A stretch of 64,000 nt of DNA from Pictodentalium vernedei. Taxonomy: Eukaryota > Mollusca > Scaphopoda > Dentaliida > Dentaliidae. Where the stretch lies: contig CM062294.1 in NCBI GenBank assembly GCA_031216915.1, positions 159,791,455-159,855,454 of the forward strand, given 5' to 3'. The notes beneath the pieces are model-generated. The model did no database searches, was not told where the DNA came from, and worked only from the letters and a program-made list of their open reading frames with translations. The translations under genes and the position numbers were made by a program. The first letter of the stretch is position 1; each line of letters begins with the position of its first letter. Shown here one piece after another: positions 53,706 to 64,000 of the stretch.

Positions 53706-56084
53706 ATGCTTTCAACCGCTGCTAACTCTGCTTGCGCAAAGTCAGCAAGTTCGAGGGTCTGACAGATTTTCGCCGCTGCACGGACATTCTCACAGGGTAC
53801 TTCGGCTTCCATCATACGTAAAACTGTGCAACACGATGTGACGTTTGATTCAAACACTGACATCTTCAACACTGGAGCCATAGATGATGACGTCGTCTTA
53901 AACGACAATATCTTTGGCGAAATAGACGAATCCCTGTCATATCTTTGCGACTTTTTTGTACGAATGTTCAAGAATAGCCACGCATTCAAATTACCACGAT
54001 CGACAGCGATTCTTTTGAAAAAATCGCCCTGAATTGGCTTCTCTCACGACCTTACCCAACTTTCACACGACTTTTGCCCCAACATATAAAATGTCACGAA
54101 ATCGAGTTTCAAGAAACATGCAATTTCCAACTGTTGGTAGTCGGAGGCTTACAGTTTCTAAATGCTTAAAATTTTAACCGATGTTAGGGTGGGGGTGAGT
54201 GTCGGACACCCCTAAGCCCCCTCCTGTCGCCACGCCCCTGTTTTTACTTGAATATATGAACTTCTCATTTTATAAAATTTATTCTGAGACAATACAGGCA
54301 TGAGCTTTCAGTGTCTGTTCTCCCAGGGAGAATGTTCTACACTTCATTTTTGAGAACGCACATTGTCTCTAGAGCATTTTCTTTTTCAACTACTTGGGCG
54401 TGTGACAATTACAGCGTGTAAAATGCGTCACCATAAAAAATGCTCAAAAGTTGCTAAAATTTGAATGTTGAAAATAATAACTCGGCTGCTTTATTGTATG
54501 AACTGAAGTATTAGCAACCTAGTTTTTATGCAATTTTCACTCCTCTGTCAATTTGGCAAATGTGCAAATTGTTTAGCTTTAATTTACTTTACTATACATT
54601 ATTTCAGGCATGAGCCCAGGCCAGAAAAAAAATCTCTGCAGTCAAAGCTCTTGAAAAAAGGAGTCCTGGTAAAATTGTCAAATTTAAATTATACCAACCT
54701 AAAAGGTTCAATACTGGAGTCATGCAAGCATTTTCCAAAAGACAGATACCATTATCTTGTAATGTTGAAGGAAATGTACAGTGCGTAACTGCCGTCGTAT
54801 CATACATATCTGTACTCGGCTGTGCAGCTGAATGTGGGCAAACAACTTTAGTAGAAATCAGGTACAGTAAAGCCCCTTTTGCTGAATAGTCACCTTGCCA
54901 GGTTTTATCAATTAACCTGGGTATTCAATTGTCCGGACATTGGTCTTTTTTCTGCGTGTTAGTTATAGACGTAGAATGTATTCTGTTTTATTACACGCCT
55001 ATTACTTTTCATCTTAATCAATGTTTCAATTAAGAGATAAAATTTGTACTAACCTCATGATATATGGTTAGATGAACTTACGAAGGCTATTTTATTGGAA
55101 GATATCGAATTAGTATGGAATGTAGATAGCAAATGTGTGTAAGGTGAACAACATATTTTTCTCTCATTTACAGTACATGGAGAGTGGATTGTAACTAAAT
55201 CACCCGTTGAGTTGAGTTATCACCCATACTATAACTTTCAAATTTTGAACATATCGACAAAAAATACAAGCAATGTTTCAGCCAATGGACCTCTGGGTTT
55301 ATCCCGGAGGTCCATTTGCTGAAACTTTGTTCGTGCTTGTTATGCCTTGCAACAAATTTGCAATTATTGCTTGGGTGGAATCTACACTCTGTGGATGATT
55401 TAGTGATAATACACTCTCCACGTACTGTACGTTACTGTACGTCAATATCAGAAAAATAAAAATAGTGATCGAATACTTAGGGTGTAACATGATGTAAAAT
55501 AGAATTACTTGCGTAATGTACGTTACAAAAATCAATATATTCGCTAGATGGACAGAAGTGAAGTGAAATTGTCATTGTCATAATACAGGTAGGGTTACAG
55601 CCACAATTCACAAACAGCTATGGTAGTATCCACTTTTCACAAAGAACTAGAATCGGCGCACACAACACACTTTTCAGTCCCCATTGGATCAACTCTAGAG
55701 AACCTTCAAAAACAAGTCACAGTCTGGTAATTGGTTAACGGACGAAAGGCAGGATAATTGCCACGACATGGTCGGCTGAACCTATAGTTTCAAACAATAT
55801 ATCTGCATCTACAGCATGCACTCATAGATGGGCAAACAGTAGAAGAGACTGTGTATGGATGGGTGAAGTGAATAGCTAAGCCCTTTCACCATGGCTTCAC
55901 TCCGTTGTACACCCTACCACGTAATAAGTGTGGAAAACATTCATTCGAGAGCACAGAATACTCAATACTTCTTCATCAACAGTTATTTGATTCCATAAGC
56001 AAAACCCAGGTGTATGCAGTAATATAGACAGAGCCCACGCATTGTTGAAGACGTGTGTCCATAATAGCAGTATCAACAGTTGTT
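53706..56084. other. Intergenic with one hairpin
   Basis: 55269-55335 forms a hairpin (GTTTCAGCCAATGGACCTC and its near complement). A 95-codon minus-strand frame at 53702-53989 and a plus-strand frame at 54528-54788 show no family pattern. Confidence 0.35.
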
Positions 56085-56180
56085 TATTTATTTTGGGTTT
56101 ACCGACATTTTCGACAGCCAGGGTCACCTCGTGTCGGACAGTTTTACGGGCTGAGGAAGCCGGAGAATCCGGACAGAACC
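56085..56180 (+). mobile_element. SINE fragment
   Basis: GACAGCCAGGGTCACCTCGT, ACAGTTTTACGGGCTGAGGA: tail-proximal part of the 5S-SINE family. Confidence 0.55.
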
Positions 56181-56614
56181 TATCAACAGTTAAGTAACCG
56201 CCACATTTGCAAAGATCACTGGTCAGTTTTGTGACTGTATAACTTAAATTATTCTGAACTGCTCAAATGCTTTTCGACATTGGACCAAAACACCCAAACG
56301 GGAATAAGAGTAGTGTGTATGTGCCCTATCTGGCCCATTCTGCCGACAGAGGAACCAGAGAAATCGATGACGTCATTTTAATTGTTTTTTGGGGGGATTT
56401 TGTTTAATTGTTTTAATTTAAAAAAGAAACAAAACATTTAAATGTTTTTTTTATTGTTTTTTATGTTTTTTCTAATTGATATATTAATTGGTTTTAAATT
56501 AGCTTTTAATCGTCTTTTAGGGAAATCACAGAACACGTTCATTTAAGGCCACAGTTCGGGTCCGTGTAATTAGCCACCTGTTCAATCGTGTTCCGACTTT
56601 TGTTTATCAAACCT

Positions 56615-56675
56615 GTCTCCGACACGAGGTGACCCCGGCAGTCGAAAGTGTCGTTAAACCCCAACAAATAAATAA
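56615..56675 (-). mobile_element. SINE tail fragment
   Basis: TCCGACACGAGGTGACCCCG and TCGTTAAACCCCAACAAAT followed by AAAT units: the 3' end of the same family on the opposite strand. Confidence 0.55.
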
Positions 56676-56859
56676 ATACCAAACCTGTCAATCACCTGCA
56701 CCTGTGTTTATATAATGGTTGGTCTATTTTATATATATGGCATCAACCATACTGTGCACGAACACGCATGTTCGCTTAGTTATATTATAACAGAGAACAA
56801 GCGTGTATGCATCATTTGACGAATCTAAACCGCAGTCGCGACAACCCTTTTTAAATGTT

Positions 56860-57260
56860 ATGTCTTCCAATGCCTCAGATGATAATATCGCGACTATGTC
56901 ACCATGATCACCGTGTGTCCCAATCCAAGAGTGCCCCTTCTGCTCACCCAAGCCGCCACCCCGCCCTAAACAAAGGCAGCCAACGCCTCCCAATACCTCT
57001 GGTGACAATATCGCGACCGTGTCACCCAGATCCCCGTGTCCCTATTCAAGATCCCCACCCTTCTACTAACGCTTCCCTAACGGAGACATTCACGCGTCAT
57101 AACAACTCCGGTGAGATAACTCTATCCAAGATCCCCACCCTTCTGTTGACGGTGCCCTAAACGGAGACATCCACGCGTTATAACATAACTGAGTCGGTGT
57201 CGTCCAGATCATCGTGACCCATACCTGCGTCCCCCATATCTGCGCTCTGAATAGAGACAC
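56860..57260. repeat. Degenerate minisatellite
   Basis: Imperfect tandem units of about 80-140 bp sharing AATATCGCGAC, GTGTCACCCAGATCCCCGTG, CAAGATCCCCACCCTTCT and CGGAGACATYCACGCGT. Open frames through it (for example 56855-57160) reflect the repeat. Confidence 0.5.
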
Positions 57261-58271
57261 CAATGTGTCGTAAAACATCTAGTGACCATCTCGTGTATCC
57301 CGTCACTCAAACACTGTCCCCAACGCACCCAGACGCCTGTTCCCTCCCTATTTTCCCCACATGTCTGTGGTAATGCAGCAGCAGGTTTCTCCGTCGAATT
57401 ATGAATGACATAACCACATACCGGCATTGATCTGTTAAATGTTACTGTGTTCTGATTTCTATCGTCTTCACGTCTTGTGTATGTTGCTTCTATCACTTGT
57501 TCTTTCAGGCTTCTACATGAAATCTAATACTAACTTTGAATTGGGAATCACCATATCGGCGACATAGATCCACACACCTAACTTCACAAGTGGTCGACCT
57601 AACACCCATCCGAACATTGACCCACCTTAACCCACCCCCCTTATAACTCTGGTGGTATCACTTGCAACAGCCACAGCTACATCGTGAGTACAGCTCAAGC
57701 CAAAATAATATGCCATTTTCGAGCGATTTGCACCTGGAAATGAAGAAATATATACAAAATCCTCACAGATATTTCTCAGTCACTCAAACCTTTTTCCCAC
57801 TCACTCCGATGTATTTTTTGACATCCTCAACCGGGGTTTTCGGGATCTTTCAATCGACATGTATTTTCCGAGATTAACCTCGCCACGGCAGAATCCGGTT
57901 AACCCGTCTCTGTCGCCACTAAACATTGTTTCGCTCCCTGGACGACGTCACGTATACGAATAGTTTCCCTTTTTTGAAGACTGCAGTAGTTACTTATCGC
58001 TGGGAGCAGGAAGTTTTTACTGGCACGACGGCAAGGTTGTATGCAACCCCCAACTTCTGCATACTGAATAGATATCTAACAGACTTTAACAGAAACAATA
58101 ATTATTGACATTTATTATTTTCCAAAGTGTGATTTACTGGGATTTCCGTGTTTGATTATAAACGAGTGAATTAATCAATCAACAATTGTGTCGTGTATCC
58201 GTGCGCGGAAACGAAGACGCTTTGCCGTGGGTGTAATGGGGACTTCATTGTTTTGTTTTTTTTTGCTTTTT
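57261..58271. other. Intergenic, nothing recognised
   Basis: No family pattern on either strand. Confidence 0.4.
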
Positions 58272-58445
58272 TTAACCCTTTACCTAACATGAAAAGCAGA
58301 CGACACTTGCAAACAAATCTTGAATAACTATTATTTTTCGCCGAGCTCGTTCCAATGAGGGGTCATAGTCTATGTTTTAGAGACAAAAAATGAAAAAAAT
58401 AATGAAAATTGCCGTTTTTGGATTTTACGTTAGGTAAAGGGTTAA
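58272..58445. mobile_element. TTAA-MITE subfamily A, half core
   Basis: Perfect ends (TTAACCCTTTACCTAACATG and TTAGGTAAAGGGTTAA). Only one arm of the palindrome (GAGCTCGTTCCAATGAGGGG) remains. Confidence 0.75.
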
Positions 58446-58494
58446 ATAATATTATTATCGTTAATAATGAAAAGTAATAAACAGAGTAATCGCT

Positions 58495-58608
58495 TGACTG
58501 GACAGGTTACGTGAAATAATTCATTCGAGGCGAGGGACTATATTGTAAAACACTCGTGCGCACCTCTCATGACTTATTTCAAGTAACCAGTCCAGTCAAG
58601 CGATTACT
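58495..58608. mobile_element. Small foldback MITE
   Basis: Inverted arms AGTAATCGCTTGACTGGAC and GTCCAGTCAAGCGATTACT with further pairing inward. 114 bp, non-coding. Confidence 0.65.
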
Positions 58609-59704
58609 TTCTATATATTTTTTATTTCACACATTTTCCATTTTTAGGGATTCTGTAAAAGGTATCCCATAAGTGTGATTCCGTAAGTGGGATTCCAAGC
58701 GCATTGCGCATAAGAGCACATACACATAGGCACGTATGACGAAAAATGGATTCCGTAATCACAGACATATCCTAAAATGGGATTCCGCGAGTGGGGTTCT
58801 TATCTGATTCGTTTCAATCCATTTGAAGTTATAACTAGCAAATACAATTCAAGGAAATGCAATTGTAAACGTTTTATAGAATTGGGCCCTGGAGTTTACA
58901 ACGTATTATAATTCTTAATGCAATACTCAATAGTATCGACATTAAATATCACCCCTTGAGTGGAACAAGATGCCATCACCTTGTTCCACTTAATAAACGA
59001 TATATATATATTGTCTCTTGAGTGGAACTGTAGAAACGAATACTATAGAGTTTCGAACTTGTAGTTCTCGGAGGAAAGTAATGTCCAGTTTAGCAGTTCT
59101 GCTGACAAAAGGCACGCAGCCCTTTGTCCCCTAGTCTCAGGACAACTGGCAGCTGCCCCACGAACTCCTGCCCCCAGTCGCGACCTTGTTCTGGGGTGGC
59201 CAATATTCTTGTGCCGGAACGGATTTGGAAAATCGTCGATCGAAAAGAAAGTTCTTTGGTAGTAACAATAAAGTAAAGAAAATCATGTGAACAATTGACA
59301 CCCGATCTGAACAGTTTTAGGGCAGTAGTGGAGAATTTAAAGTCTACTAATAATCAGGAATCACCAAACCCAAAATGCTACAAATAGCCTAATTTGTGTA
59401 ATTTGACGTTGGCATAATATTGGATTATCCAATACACAAGACCGGCAGTGACTTGGGTAATCGTCGATTCGATTAGTAAGTTTTTCGTATTAAGTAAAAT
59501 TTACATGAATCTAAAATGAATAAACACCAGAACAAGGGTAACCATATGAACGTTATCGTAAATCACTCTTTAACTATTTTCAAATATAAATAGTCCTGCC
59601 GCCCTCCCCGAGTTCCGCGTCCAAAGTTTTGCAAATACTGGTTGGTGAATTATAAATGGAATGCATTAAATTAAATTCATTTATTACTTGTATGTTTACT
59701 GGCT
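58609..59704. other. Intergenic with small repeats
   Basis: 58655-58805 repeats GGATTCCGNRAGTGGG-like words; 58956-58991 is a small hairpin around GAGTGGAACAAG. No gene. Confidence 0.4.
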
Positions 59705-59944
59705 TTAACCCCTTAACCAATGCAGACGATTTCAAAATTTATTATTTTAAAAATCATTTTTTTTAATTTTTCAACAAAACTATATCATGTGACGCCTCAT
59801 TGGAATGAGCTCGACGAGCTCGTTCCATAAAAAGAGGCACATGATATGGTTTTGTTGAACTTGTTTGAAAAATAGTATTGTTTTCAGCTGCTGAATTTTC
59901 ATATTACGCGGGCGGATGTGGCCGATTCATTGGGTAAAGGGTTA
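59705..59944. mobile_element. TTAA-MITE subfamily B inside a SINE
   Basis: Left TTTAACCCCTTAACCAATGC, right TTGGGTAAAGGGTTA. Core ATTGGAATGAGCTCGACGAG. It joins a SINE directly at its right end, where the intact SINE has TTTAACGACAC, i.e. its own TTAA. Confidence 0.65.
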
Positions 59945-60170
59945 GCAGCACTTCTAACAGCCAGGGTCAAATTGTTTCGAATTATTTTACTGGTGGAGGA
60001 AGTTGGAGTACCCGGAGAGACCCACTGAGCATCGGCGAGCAACTGTCAGACTCTCCAACTTACTAACTCTGCACAAGCAGTGTTAGGTTAGCGGTGGTTG
60101 AAGGCAAGTGTCCCATCGACAGTAGTACGCGTTAGAACACATCATCATTGAGCCCACACGCAGTATATGT
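59945..60170 (+). mobile_element. SINE fragment
   Basis: AACAGCCAGGGTCAAATTGT, GGAGTACCCGGAGAGACCCA, GGTGGTTGAAGGCAAGTGTC: body of the 5S-SINE family, read tail to head. Confidence 0.6.
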
Positions 60171-60640
60171 TGGTACAAACTCATTACTAGCATTTAAACA
60201 AAGAAATGTAATGAAAAGAAATAATAAAATGTCAGGCGGTCATTAATCATGTAAATGTCGAATAAAAATGTGTCTTGATGACCATAGAGGAACAACTTAT
60301 TTATAATTTCCAGAGCTGCTTTGAGCGCAACGATCACTTCAGGAGCAAATCAAGAATCGAAGTGCATGAATTTATCAATCAGCAGTTAATGAGACTATAA
60401 ACGGAATAGACTTCATTTTTGTTTGGTGCTTGTCATCACTATTTAAATAGCTGATTTAATTAATTAACTCAATTCGCTTGTGGTAGTTTCAATTAAAATA
60501 CGAAGGGTACTCTAAGGTGGTAAATTATTTGATGGCATAGTGGAAAGAATCAATGTTGTTTCTTTCCAAAGCCAAAAGCACTCTGATGCAAAGATGTGAA
60601 ACACTTGCACGTTCTTTGGATAACACAGATATAATTATAA
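60171..60640. other. Intergenic, nothing recognised
   Basis: AT-rich, no pattern. Confidence 0.4.
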
Positions 60641-60850
60641 GCCGGTGTAAACGGAATGGAAGTCCGTAGGAACGTTAGTCCCTCTGGACTATAATTCCGC
60701 GGAATTATAGTCCTAGGTCTAACATTTCTAGGAATAGTAGTCTGGCGGACTACTATTCCTAGAAATGTTAGACCTAGGACTATAATTCCGCGGAATAATA
60801 GTCCAGAGGGACTAATTTTCCTACGCACTTCCATTTCTGTTACACCGGCC
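60641..60850. mobile_element. Nested 210-bp palindromic element
   Basis: The whole segment folds on itself from GCCGGTGTAAACGGAATGG to its near complement at 60850, centre near 60744. Each arm contains smaller palindromes, including ATAATTCCGCGGAATTAT and GTCCTAGGTCTAACATTTC. No flanking duplication is clear. A foldback MITE is the likely origin. Confidence 0.75.
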
Positions 60851-61524
60851 AGGACGCTCACGTGTTCCGCATTTTACAGTTCGTACATGTCAAGCATAAA
60901 TTACTTCAAGAAGATTCGTCGTCATGGGTGACTATAAACTCAAACTTTCTAGGTTATCTTCTTTTCAAATCGGAGATTAATAATTCATCAAACTCCACAA
61001 TTGCCATTAAACCGTTACTTAACGCACAAATAAATCACTGATCACCATACAACTGCATTGCTAGGTCGCTCAGTTGTCACACAGAGAAAAATGTCTCAAC
61101 CACAGCCATCTTGGGGTGGGGAAGGGAGTGGGGGCGTAGCCAGGGGAGCCCTAGGTGGGCCATGTCCCCTAAACATTACAGTACCCCTCCCTCGAAATGG
61201 GAAATTAAAGTACCAAAGAGCCCCAGATTCACTCTCAGGGCATTGAATTTTCTAAATTTTCTCGGGGGAAACCATACCAATGGGAGGGGAATACCATAGG
61301 CCTGAGGTGAGGAGGGCCACCTCATCGCCTACGGCTTTCGGATAAGCCTGTGACATATATCGCCCTGGCACCCCCCCCCCCCCCCAAAAGTATGGACCCC
61401 TCAATTTGAAATCCTATGTACGCCTCGGGGGGAGTGGGTGGTGGTCGGGTGAATGCTCAACGGGAAAAAGAAAAAAAATTGAAGGTTTTCAATTTTCCGG
61501 CGCTTTGCAATCGACGATCGCTTT
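60851..61524. other. Intergenic with C-run
   Basis: C-run at about 61371-61386. No gene recognised. Confidence 0.4.
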
Positions 61525-61772
61525 TTAACCCTTTACCTAACGAATCGCCCACATCCACCCGCGTTATATGTAAATTGAGCAGTTGAAAAAATAAACTTTT
61601 TTAAAATATTTCAACAAAACCATATCATGTGACCCCTCATTGGAACGAGCTCATTGAGCTCGTTCCAATGAGGAGTCACATGATATGGTTTTGTTGAAAT
61701 GTTTTGAAAAAAATAAAAAAAGATATTTAAAATAATAAATTTTGATATCATCTGCGCTGGGTAAAGGGTCAA
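61525..61772. mobile_element. TTAA-flanked MITE (subfamily B), well preserved
   Basis: Left TTAACCCTTTACCTAACG, right GCGCTGGGTAAAGGGTCAA. Nearly perfect core palindrome at about 61616-61697 around GACCCCTCATTGGAACGAGC. Confidence 0.8.
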
Positions 61773-63009
61773 AGAACATACCATGACGTCTCTGAGGTGG
61801 ATATGATGATGGTCTGCACATTTTTGCTGTAAATTGCATATTCCACAACATATTTTAATTACTGATGGCAAGAACAATTGCCAATGTGAACATTTGTTAA
61901 CATGTAACTAGTTTTCGTGAAATGTGCACGCCATGGCATTTGACGGTGTGAAAGCTGACACGCTGTACTTGTAGACACATAACAGTTTTCACGTTTTCAA
62001 ACGTTTTCAATTGAGGGGCGTCATAGCGTAACAGCTTCCACGTCATCAAACGTTATCAATTAGAAGAAGGCATATGTGGAGGGGGAGGGGTGTACACATT
62101 GATTGGCGACGATTCTCGCTGATATTCCAGCAATCCATTTTTATAGAGATCAGTGAAATGCACACACTGATAATATGCTCCGTATGCAAGCAGCCACTTT
62201 TACAGAAAGAGAATGACTATTCCTGGCGTTTTTATTTGAGGCGTTCCGGTTTGCGATGGATTTTTTGTTCCCCTGTGAGGCCAGAATGTTCCAATACAGA
62301 CCGAAACTTGTAAAGACCAGAACGCCACGTTCGTCTGGTCTGCAAGCAAATGTAGCGAACCATTTATGGCAGCACAAAAGCTTTTAAAATGTAAAAAAAT
62401 ATAAGATGGCGTGGCCTTTTAATTCTCAAATTTTATTGTATTTTTTTACTTTTATTATTGTAATGAAATAATTCGAGTGAGGTGCACCAAATGTCACTGT
62501 AACTGTTCACTTTAGAAGTCACCGCAAGGCTTTGATAGCCTTAATTCTGTAAAACGCTGGAACACAAACACATCAGAAAAACCTTATTGTTATACCCTAG
62601 TGGGTTCTTTCGGGTTGACACACCTTAACTAAGGGACATCCTTACACAGGGAGAATGCGATATTAGAAATATAGTGCATTCCGCGGGTCCAGGTCATATA
62701 TTAAGGGGTCAAAATGACCCATGTGGATATCTCAAAATTATCGCATTTAATCCTATCGCGTGTGCTGTCTTTCTAAATTGGCTACATGTTGGTAGCCTGG
62801 CCTCACTTGTCATCTTCTTCTGTGGTGTTAAGTTGTGGCCGAGCGTTACTCTGGCGAGACATCTAATGAAATACTGTTCCGAATGGCAGTGAATGATGTA
62901 CACCGTATCTTCATCGGGTTAAATCGACAGCAAACGTTTAGACGAGATCCAGTTTATAAACAAATCAAACTAACTGATGATCTACTTCACCGTGATGAAG
63001 ATCATGGTG
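61773..63009. other. Intergenic; possible coding fragment near 62835-63009
   Basis: 62835-63009 (+) is open (AERYSGETSNEILFRMAVND, VHRIFIGLNRQQTFRRDP) with even composition and is cut by the MITE that follows. It might be part of an exon or transposon gene, but I do not recognise it. The rest holds nothing. Confidence 0.3.
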
Positions 63010-63240
63010 TTAACCCTTTACCCAATGTAGCAACCAACACCGGCCAACACAATTCACAAAAACTGCCATTCAATCTGAATGATTTTGTTGATATCGTTTA
63101 CCCCTGATTGAAACGAGCTCATTGAGGCCGTTTCAACGAGGGGACATAAATATAAATTGGGGCAAAAAATTAAAAAAATTAGTTATTCAAGAATTTTGTT
63201 TGTAAGTGTCGTCTGCTTTTCATGTTAGGTAAAAGGTTAT
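63010..63240. mobile_element. TTAA-MITE subfamily A
   Basis: Left TTAACCCTTTACCCAATG, right CATGTTAGGTAAAAGGTTA. The core is degenerate (CCCCTGATTGAAACGAGCTC). Confidence 0.65.
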
Positions 63241-64000
63241 AATGAAAGCGAACCATAACGATAAAAAAAAATTGGCTTCAACCATTGCTTCAGAAGCTGT
63301 ACGTTCTCAGCGGAATAATAAGAGAGTTAATAAAAACTGTTAAGATGTAAAAGCAAGAAAAAACTGCTGGCTAGAGAAAGCCTCTGAAGGCAAACTTAAA
63401 ACTTGATTTTATTTGAAAAACCATCTGTAATATATTTGAGGAGGAAATAAATAACATGAGTCCTGCGACTGCGTTTTTAATCTTCCATTGCCGCTATGTT
63501 CCTCTGAGAAACGTCGGACGCCCTTCCATTGATCCATTCAGTGCACGATTCGCAGTAGAGGATACAGACGAAAAATGGGACATGTTTCTGTGTGATTATT
63601 TTATTTCGAAAGATCAGCATCTGGATGAATTGAAAAACAATAAACAATGCAAAAACAACGAGAGCAAAAATATGAAGAACTAGAAAACGAATGCTGGACA
63701 TATAGTACATTCTTTCAGGAGCAAACTGAGCTGAGTGGGAGAGTGGCAACAACACGTGATGTCAGTAGACTGGAGCCAAACGCACATCAAACTTCTGTCT
63801 CTGAAGAGCTTAATTTAAAACATAATCTGACAACAGATTCACCGAACAAAAACACAAACGGCGATAATTTACGCGAGTATATTTTAGAAGGCAGTACAGG
63901 GGCAGCGAAGCAACCACTATGATCGAAAATCCCAACTTAGAATAAAATGAGATGGCCAGAGGGGAATTTGAAAGAATGTGTGGTCTCTTTGAAGCTGATG
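63241..64000. other. Window end, possible coding fragments
   Basis: 63456-63683 and 63647-63922 (+) are overlapping open frames rich in Glu, Lys and Asn. Neither matches a family I know; they could be exons of a gene running out of the window or chance frames. Confidence 0.25.

Noticed and set aside
57209-57496. Minus-strand 95-codon frame
   Set aside because: Composition is not protein-like and part of it overlaps the minisatellite.
1762-63240. CRISPR array from the repeated hairpins
   Set aside because: The copies are kilobases apart, have transposon ends and TTAA duplications, and the host is an animal.

Overview
The window looks like repeat-rich, AT-rich intergenic DNA from an animal, most likely an aquatic invertebrate. 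That is inferred from the mix of a CR1-type LINE with an esterase ORF1, an Ngaro/DIRS-type tyrosine-recombinase retrotransposon, a 5S-rRNA-derived SINE, TTAA-flanked MITEs, a multi-copy FEN/XPG-like gene and a Polinton-like endogenous virus. No phylum can be assigned by eye. I see no intact conventional host gene.

The main object is a 12.6-kb Polinton-like (Maverick/adintovirus-like) endogenous virus at 2064-14692. It has two 634-bp terminal inverted repeats and a near-perfect 6-bp target duplication (GAGCCA / GATCCA). Rightward from the left end it carries a DUF8207-like protein, a small basic virion-like protein, an A32/FtsK-type packaging ATPase, a penton-like minor capsid protein and a membrane-active pVI/pX-like protein. 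In the middle are a repeat-containing small protein, a convergent small basic protein and a trimeric-fibre-like protein. Leftward from the right end it carries a zinc-binding small protein, a two-helix membrane protein, a zinc ribbon-phospholipase A2-integrase fusion and a double-jelly-roll-type major capsid protein. No DNA polymerase B and no adenovirus-type protease were found. DUF8207-like, ATPase, penton, membrane-active and MCP frames are open. Six other genes carry eight single in-frame stops, all compatible with C-to-T changes, and two of the broken genes carry frameshifts. The integrase has also lost its catalytic glutamate. Two convergent gene pairs end in matching hairpins, and several genes share a TATATATAAGAGAGAAAA-like upstream motif.

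The rest is layered repeats. 1-1250 and 18674-20564 are copies of one composite repeat. 14855-15710 is a truncated LINE 3' end. 20565-26115 is a decayed Ngaro-like element with gag, RT, RNase H and tyrosine recombinase pieces, split by an 860-bp foldback. 28630-33900 and 35345-40635 are two same-orientation copies of a CR1-like LINE, the second lying between arms of an inverted repeat. 43185-43465 holds a Crypton/DUF3504-like relic. 48216-50812 is a degraded gene with a FEN/XPG-like nuclease core and a cysteine-rich tail. 46-60 kb is scattered with SINE fragments. At least a dozen MITEs share a palindromic core, and a 210-bp nested palindrome lies at 60641-60850.

In the viral element, capsid, packaging, membrane-penetration, attachment and integration functions are all represented, so it reads as the remnant of a virion-forming integrating virus whose replication would need another polymerase.
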